Below, piece after piece: positions 60,611 to 64,000 of a DNA stretch of 64,000 nucleotides. Source of the DNA: Paenibacillus ginsengihumi DSM 21568 (GTDB lineage Bacteria; Bacillota; Bacilli; Paenibacillales; NBRC-103111); the NCBI RefSeq assembly GCF_000380965.1, contig NZ_KB905548.1, forward strand, positions 202,897-266,896. The letters are read 5' to 3'. The notes under the pieces are model-generated. The model saw only the letters and a list, made by a program, of their open reading frames with translations, was not told the origin of the DNA and searched no databases. The translations under genes and the position numbers were made by a program. How positions within the stretch are numbered: position 1 is the stretch's first letter; each line of letters begins with the position of its first letter.

Positions 60611-60721
60611 CGTTTTTGCATAATAGTTGGCAAAAAAAGTTGGAAAAATAATTGGCGTAACAGTTTTGGTAACATTTTTGCACAACGTATTTAACGAATG
60701 TAAAGTTTTCTAGACGTGAGT

Positions 60722-60764
60722 GTAAAAACCTCCAGCCGCGAGCGTGCGGTTTGGAGGTTTTTAC
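60722..60764. terminator. Strong bidirectional terminator after yqjE
   Basis: GTAAAAACCTCCA (60722-60734) and TGGAGGTTTTTAC (60752-60764) are perfect 13-base arms with a CCGC/GCGG inner stem, giving U tracts in both directions. Confidence 0.9.
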
Positions 60765-60782
60765 GTTTCAGACAGTCATGCT

Positions 60783-60975
60783 CGGCTAACGCTTGCCACA
60801 GCGCTTATTTCTGTCGAAATGACCGATTTGGCATTCTAACGCTTGTGAGCAGCCTTAATCGGCGTTTTTGGCTGCTGCATTCAGCGTTTCTGACCAAATA
60901 GCGTTACTCCGTTTCGTTACATTGTTAAAAAGGTACGATTCTGCCAAATAGCGTTTGTCACAAGCGTTAGAGATG
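60783..60975. repeat. Dispersed repeat family 3, copy 2, with inverted ends
   Basis: Ends are CTAACGCTTG and CAAGCGTTAG. Internal TAACGCTTGTGA pairs with TCACAAGCGTTA. Relative to 53745-53937 each A-T change in a left arm is matched in the right arm. It lies in the gene-free stretch 60611-61384. Confidence 0.88.
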
Positions 60976-61132
60976 CTAGTGTGATGTGGAAGGTTCCAGA
61001 CGGTTCGCTCGGTTCGCTTTTTGCCCTTGGTTTGGCCTGGGAAGGGAGGCTTTAGACAGGTTCATATAGCGTAACTTCGGTGCATACTCATAACCGAGCA
61101 ACCTTGAACGGTTAAGCCGCGGGAGCAAGTAT

Positions 61133-61326
61133 CCGGTCCCAGACCGGCAAGCTGGGGCATCAATCCGGCCCGAGGGGCAGACAAGTCGGGGCATCAATCC
61201 GGGTCTCAGACCGGCAAGCCGGGGCATCAATCCAGCCCAGGCCGGCAAGCTGAGGCATCAATCCGGTCCCAGACCGGCAAGCTGGGGCATCAATCCGGGT
61301 CCCAGACCGGCAAGCCGGGGCATCAG
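61133..61326. repeat. Tandem repeat, six units of 31-34 bp
   Basis: Units start at 61133, 61165, 61199, 61232, 61263 and 61295. Each contains CAGACCGGCAAGCYGGGGCA (or a variant) and most end CATCAAT. The GACCGGCAAGC core carries a CCGG/GCTTG half palindrome. A frame across it on the minus strand (MPQLAGLGPD-type) is a by-product. The array ends 58 bases before the DUF3866 gene. Confidence 0.9.
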
Positions 61327-61384
61327 GACCAACTGACAAGACAGGCCGATCACTCTGCCAGACGAAGAATGGGGGCATAGAGCG

Positions 61385-62824
61385 ATGGGAATCCGGTTTC
61401 AGGAAGGCGTTGTGACGCAGGCTTCCGCCGTCCCCGAATCGGGACGCCGGGAAGCGCTGCAGCAGGTCATGGTCGATACGGGCAGCGGACAGCTCTCACC
61501 TGCGCTGCACGATACGGAGCTGCTGCCGCCTTTGCGGCCGGGAGACCGCGTGCTGCTGAATACGACGGCCGGCGCACTTGGACTTGGCACGGGCGGGGTC
61601 CACTTCGTCCACGCGGTCTTGTCCCGCCAAGCAGATGACAAAGTGGCGACAGCTAACGTGACGACACCCGTGACACCCGCGGCACCCGAGGCAGAGACGG
61701 CCGTGGCACCCGAGTCGCCCGAGACACCCGTGACATCAAAGACGTCCGAGACGGCCGTGGCACTCGAGATGCTCGAGACACCCGTGATGCTCGAAATGTC
61801 CGAGATATCCGGGACGTCCGAGACAGCTGAGTCGCCCGCGATACCCCAGACACCCGAGTCGCCTGAGACATCGGAGACACCTGTGGCGCCTGCGAACTCC
61901 GCGCCCGCCGCGACGGGCGAGCCCATTTCTGCGCCATCCGTTGCTCCGCGGCAGGAGGGCCACATTATAAAGCTGCGGTACACATCCCTGCAGCGGGCCG
62001 TGCTGGCCGCCGAGGAGGAAGCGAGCCCGCACCGCCGCCTGTTCGCCGAGCCGGGTACGCTGGAGGGCATGCCGGTGCTGATCGGCGAGCTGCACAGCAT
62101 GCTGCCGATCGCGGCGGCCTGGATTCGCGCCACGGAGCTTCGCCGCCGGGGGCGGGCCGGCGGATGCCGGATCGCGTATGTGATGTCGGACGCGGGGGCG
62201 CTCCCGCTCGCCTTCAGCCGCCATGTGCGGCAGCTCAGCGCGATGGGCTGGATCGCCGGCAGCGTCACCTATGGGCATGCGTACGGCGGCGACCTGGAGG
62301 CCGTCAACAAATTTACGGCGCTGCTGGCAGCAAGGCGTGCACTGAAGGCCGACATCGCCATCGCCGCCATGGGGCCGGGCATCGTCGGCACGGGCACTGC
62401 GCTCGGCTACAGCGGCATCGAGACGGGCGAGCTGATCAACGCGGCGCGGGCGCTCGGCGGCCGGCCGGTCTATATTCCGCGCGTCAGCTTCGCCGATCCG
62501 CGCGAGCGGCATCGCGGCCTCAGCCATCATTCGCTGACGGCATTGACCGTATCCGCGCGCGAGCCGGCGCTCGTGCCCTTGCCGCTGCTTGGCCGCGAAC
62601 AAACGCGGCGACTGTCCCGGCAAGCCGCTGTCTGCCGGCTGCCCGAACGGCACGACGTCCGCTGGGTGCAGGCTGCGCGGGCCGAGGACATCGGGCAAGC
62701 TTTGGCTCTTTACCCGGAACCGGTGACGACGATGGGGCGAGGGCTCGCCGAAGATTACGCCTTTTTTGCGGCGGTTTGCGCCGCGGCGGAAGAAGCGCTG
62801 ACGCTGGCGGAGGAGCGCCGGTAG
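61385..62824 (+). CDS. DUF3866 protein with a repetitive Thr/Pro/Glu/Ser insert
   Basis: The 479-residue protein matches DUF3866: an N-terminal part (RVLLNTTAGALGLGTGGVHFVHAVL, in part, about 56-79) and a long C-terminal domain (about 190-479) with KLRYTSLQRAVLAAEEE, GELHSMLPIAAAW, AYVMSDAGALPLAFSRHV and MGPGIVGTGTALGYSG. Between them about 105 residues (85-190) consist of imperfect ETPV/ETxE/SPET repeats, coded by a GAGACACCCGTG-like minisatellite at about 61640-61910. Ordinary members lack this insert. ATG 61385 has only a GGGGG site upstream. Function unknown. Confidence 0.85.
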   Translation: MGIRFQEGVVTQASAVPESGRREALQQVMVDTGSGQLSPALHDTELLPPLRPGDRVLLNTTAGALGLGTGGVHFVHAVLSRQADDKVATANVTTPVTPAAPEAETAVAPESPETPVTSKTSETAVALEMLETPVMLEMSEISGTSETAESPAIPQTPESPETSETPVAPANSAPAATGEPISAPSVAPRQEGHIIKLRYTSLQRAVLAAEEEASPHRRLFAEPGTLEGMPVLIGELHSMLPIAAAWIRATELRRRGRAGGCRIAYVMSDAGALPLAFSRHVRQLSAMGWIAGSVTYGHAYGGDLEAVNKFTALLAARRALKADIAIAAMGPGIVGTGTALGYSGIETGELINAARALGGRPVYIPRVSFADPRERHRGLSHHSLTALTVSAREPALVPLPLLGREQTRRLSRQAAVCRLPERHDVRWVQAARAEDIGQALALYPEPVTTMGRGLAEDYAFFAAVCAAAEEALTLAEERR

Positions 62825-62886
62825 GGCAAAATGATTCGATGCGGCCGGCACGGATTTTCTTGTATCACGAAAAAGCATCGAGCTTG

Positions 62887-63102
62887 CTAGCTTTTGCCCC
62901 TCTCAACGGCAGACAATATACGGTTAACCCGTTTGAATGGCCGCGGCGAAACCTTGTTCGCGGGACGATTTCGCTCGCGGGGCAGCCAATCGGCCAGCAG
63001 AGGCGAGCCTGTGCTGCGCTTCAGCGCCATTTTCAAGTAGTGGCGAATTTCCCAGCCTTTGCCGACTAATCTGAGCTGCTCAGGAGCGAGGTACGCTTTC
63101 AT
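62887..63102 (-). CDS. mciZ: MciZ-like inhibitor of Z-ring formation, with C-terminal extension
   Basis: The 71-residue protein matches the 40-residue B. subtilis MciZ in RLVGKGWEIRHYLK (about 11-24; LVGKxWEIRxxLK) and in a DWL near residue 38. MciZ is made in the mother cell under sigma-E and caps FtsZ filaments to stop division there. About 30 residues of basic C-terminus are extra. ATG 63102 follows ACGGAGG. A possible sigma-E promoter lies 40 bases upstream. Confidence 0.75.
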   Translation of the reverse strand: MKAYLAPEQLRLVGKGWEIRHYLKMALKRSTGSPLLADWLPRERNRPANKVSPRPFKRVNRILSAVERGKS

Positions 63103-63120
63103 AGATTCGGCCTCCGTCCG

Positions 63121-63273
63121 TTAATAGATTTGGAATATGGTACACCTTATGCGGGCGCCGGCTGGTTTATAACCAAGGGGACGGGTAAAACTGGTGAAGG
63201 AATACCTTTAGACAAAGTTAAGCCATATGTTCTTAAAGAGATAAATCCTGATGATAACGGAGCATGTGGATAA
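63121..63273 (+). pseudogene. Truncated 3' end of an unrecognised gene (possible polymorphic toxin remnant)
   Basis: An open frame without start ends at TAA 63271-63273 and encodes LEYGTPYAGAGWFITKGTG, then PLDKVKPYVLKEINPDDNG. It is much more AT-rich than upstream genes and abuts mciZ abruptly, as if the 5' part was deleted. It overlaps the next gene's start by ten bases, an arrangement common for toxin C-termini followed by immunity genes. The protein family is not recognised. Confidence 0.5.
63144..63170 (-). promoter_or_regulatory. Candidate sigma-E promoter of mciZ
   Basis: On the minus strand ATA (63170-63168) and CATAAGGT (63151-63144) are 16 bases apart; the -10 matches six of eight consensus bases. 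It lies within the coding remnant on the other strand, so part of it may be recent sequence. Confidence 0.35.
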
Positions 63274-63689
63274 TTGCCAAAGGTGATTGCTATTTTTTGA
63301 GTACATCATTCGAAAGAACGATTTTCTCGGAATGCATACTGAGTAAAACAGTATTTGATTACGCATCCATAAAACATTCAATGATAAGAAATTGTGTGGA
63401 GATAAAAGCGTCTTTCGATGATACAGACCTTAGCTTTGCGAATATATCTAGATCTGACTTGAGGCGAGCATCACTTCGAAGAGCCAATTTAAGCTATGCA
63501 AAGTTTTCTAATGTCGATTTAACAAACGCTCTGCTTGATGGGGCGCTTCTCTATGGAACCAGTTTTGAAGAAATAAGCGGGCTGGATGAAGTGTCTGCCA
63601 ATCATATTTTTGTTGGAACTGAAGAGAAACCAATAAGGTTGGATGGTGAAAATGTTAAAAAGTGGTTATTGGAACAGGCGAGAGGATAA
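63264..63689 (+). CDS. Pentapeptide-repeat protein
   Basis: The 141-residue protein contains a right-handed helix of pentapeptide repeats (about residues 15-98): FERTIFSECILSKTVF, FDDTDLSFANISRSDL, RRASLRRANLSYAKF and NVDLTNALLDGALLYG. A short tail follows. The gene is about 40 percent GC, far below its neighbours, which suggests recent transfer. ATG 63264 has GGAG close by and overlaps the truncated gene upstream. It may be an immunity protein, which is inference. Confidence 0.85.
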   Translation: MWIIAKGDCYFLSTSFERTIFSECILSKTVFDYASIKHSMIRNCVEIKASFDDTDLSFANISRSDLRRASLRRANLSYAKFSNVDLTNALLDGALLYGTSFEEISGLDEVSANHIFVGTEEKPIRLDGENVKKWLLEQARG

Positions 63690-63740
63690 TATTCACAAGC
63701 ATTGTCCCTGTAAAAATTCGTTCATTAAGGCGCAATTAAC

Positions 63741-64000
63741 TCAACTTTCGCAGCATGAAATCGGCAAACAAGCCTTGATGTAGCTGGGCAAAGCAGCAAT
63801 CCATTGCTGGAGTTGACGTTGAATCAGAGTCGAAAGCTTTTTTCCTGCTTTCGTTGCGATTTCGTTGATCAGATCGAGCAGTTGCTGCAAGGCGATCACC
63901 CAGTCCAACGTGCCAACTTCGTCGCACAACACATAAAACAAGCCGCCGAACGAGCGAGCATCCGTACTTTGCCGGTGCTGCCATGCCAGCAGAATATAGC
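63741..64000 (-). CDS. C-terminal part of a transposase-like protein (5' end outside window)
   Basis: The frame enters from the right edge and ends at TGA (complement of 63741-63743), 85 codons. It contains LLAWQHRQSTDARSFGGLFY, VLCDEVGTLDWVIALQQLLD and a helical end. This resembles the ends of IS4-type transposases in Bacillales, by general pattern only. With the AT-rich pentapeptide gene it marks a horizontally acquired border. The insertion element's other end is beyond the window. Confidence 0.4.
   Translation of the reverse strand, partial: YILLAWQHRQSTDARSFGGLFYVLCDEVGTLDWVIALQQLLDLINEIATKAGKKLSTLIQRQLQQWIAALPSYIKACLPISCCES

Noticed and set aside
61133..61326. CRISPR-like direct repeats of about 32 bp
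   Set aside because: Units follow one another with no unique spacers and differ in length; tandem array only.
61160..61378. Minus-strand repeat protein (MPQLAGLGPD-type repeats)
   Set aside because: It is simply the translation of the tandem array, without start signals.
1..64000. tRNA, rRNA or other stable RNA genes
   Set aside because: No cloverleaf, rRNA segment, T-box or recognisable riboswitch pattern was found on either strand by reading.

Overview
The window looks like one stretch of chromosome from a GC-rich, endospore-forming member of the Firmicutes, most likely Paenibacillaceae (Paenibacillus or a close relative). The reasons are the spoIIIAA-AH operon, spoIVB and spo0A, a TTG/GTG-rich start-codon set with strong AGGAGG ribosome sites, and gene order matching the Bacillus subtilis yqhN(mntR)-yqhO-yqhP-yqhQ-yqhR-aroQ-yqhT-efp // yqhV-spoIIIA-accBC-yqhY-nusB-folD-xseAB-ispA-dxs-tlyA-argR-recN-spoIVB-spo0A ... 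bkd-yqjE block. No rRNA, tRNA or CRISPR array was seen.

Layout. 1-1332: tail of a CcdA-like membrane protein and splB (spore photoproduct lyase). 1661-7675: mntR, a patatin-like phospholipase, yqhP/yqhQ (minus strand), yqhR, aroQ, yqhT and efp. 7676-9177: 1.5 kb without genes but full of tandem and dispersed repeats. 9193-13166: a translationally coupled metal-chelate uptake operon (permease, ATPase, lipoprotein receptor) ending in a divergent ferrochelatase. 13313-16819: an mntABCD manganese transporter with an MntR-type box. 16961-26028: a small membrane protein, a flavoprotein/TetR pair with its own operator, a NUDIX hydrolase, a histidine-phosphatase-like protein lacking its catalytic residues, lysC with an internal second start, a UPF0756 membrane protein, and comA/comB for sulfolactate synthesis. 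This ~18 kb is inserted, relative to B. subtilis, between efp and yqhV.

26172-32674: yqhV and the complete spoIIIAA-AH operon behind a very good sigma-E promoter, with a dispersed repeat sitting between spoIIIAG and spoIIIAH. 32808-48893: housekeeping genes for fatty acid (accBC), envelope stress (yqhY/amaP/DUF2273), nusB, folate, exonuclease VII, isoprenoid (ispA, dxs), tlyA, argR, recN, then the sporulation genes spoIVB and spo0A. 49026-52796: two small unknown genes and a coupled steA-glycosyltransferase-MraY-like envelope operon. 52836-60610: DUF2627, a 1.1 kb repeat cluster, the branched-chain 2-oxoacid dehydrogenase operon (lpdV-bkdAA-bkdAB-bkdB), a 32-residue prli42 gene and yqjE. 61133-64000: a DUF3866 protein with an expanded repeat insert, mciZ (FtsZ inhibitor), and an AT-rich end that holds a truncated coding remnant, a pentapeptide-repeat protein and the end of a transposase-like gene.

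Three themes tie the window together. Metal homeostasis: MntR, mntABCD and the ferrochelatase operon appear to share MntR-like operators. Sporulation: SplB, SpoIIIA-AH, SpoIVB, Spo0A, sulfolactate synthesis and MciZ. Intergenic repeats: at least four dispersed families, one of which shows compensatory changes between its two copies. Start codons were chosen mainly from ribosome-site spacing; all functional names rest on recognised family motifs, not on a database search.
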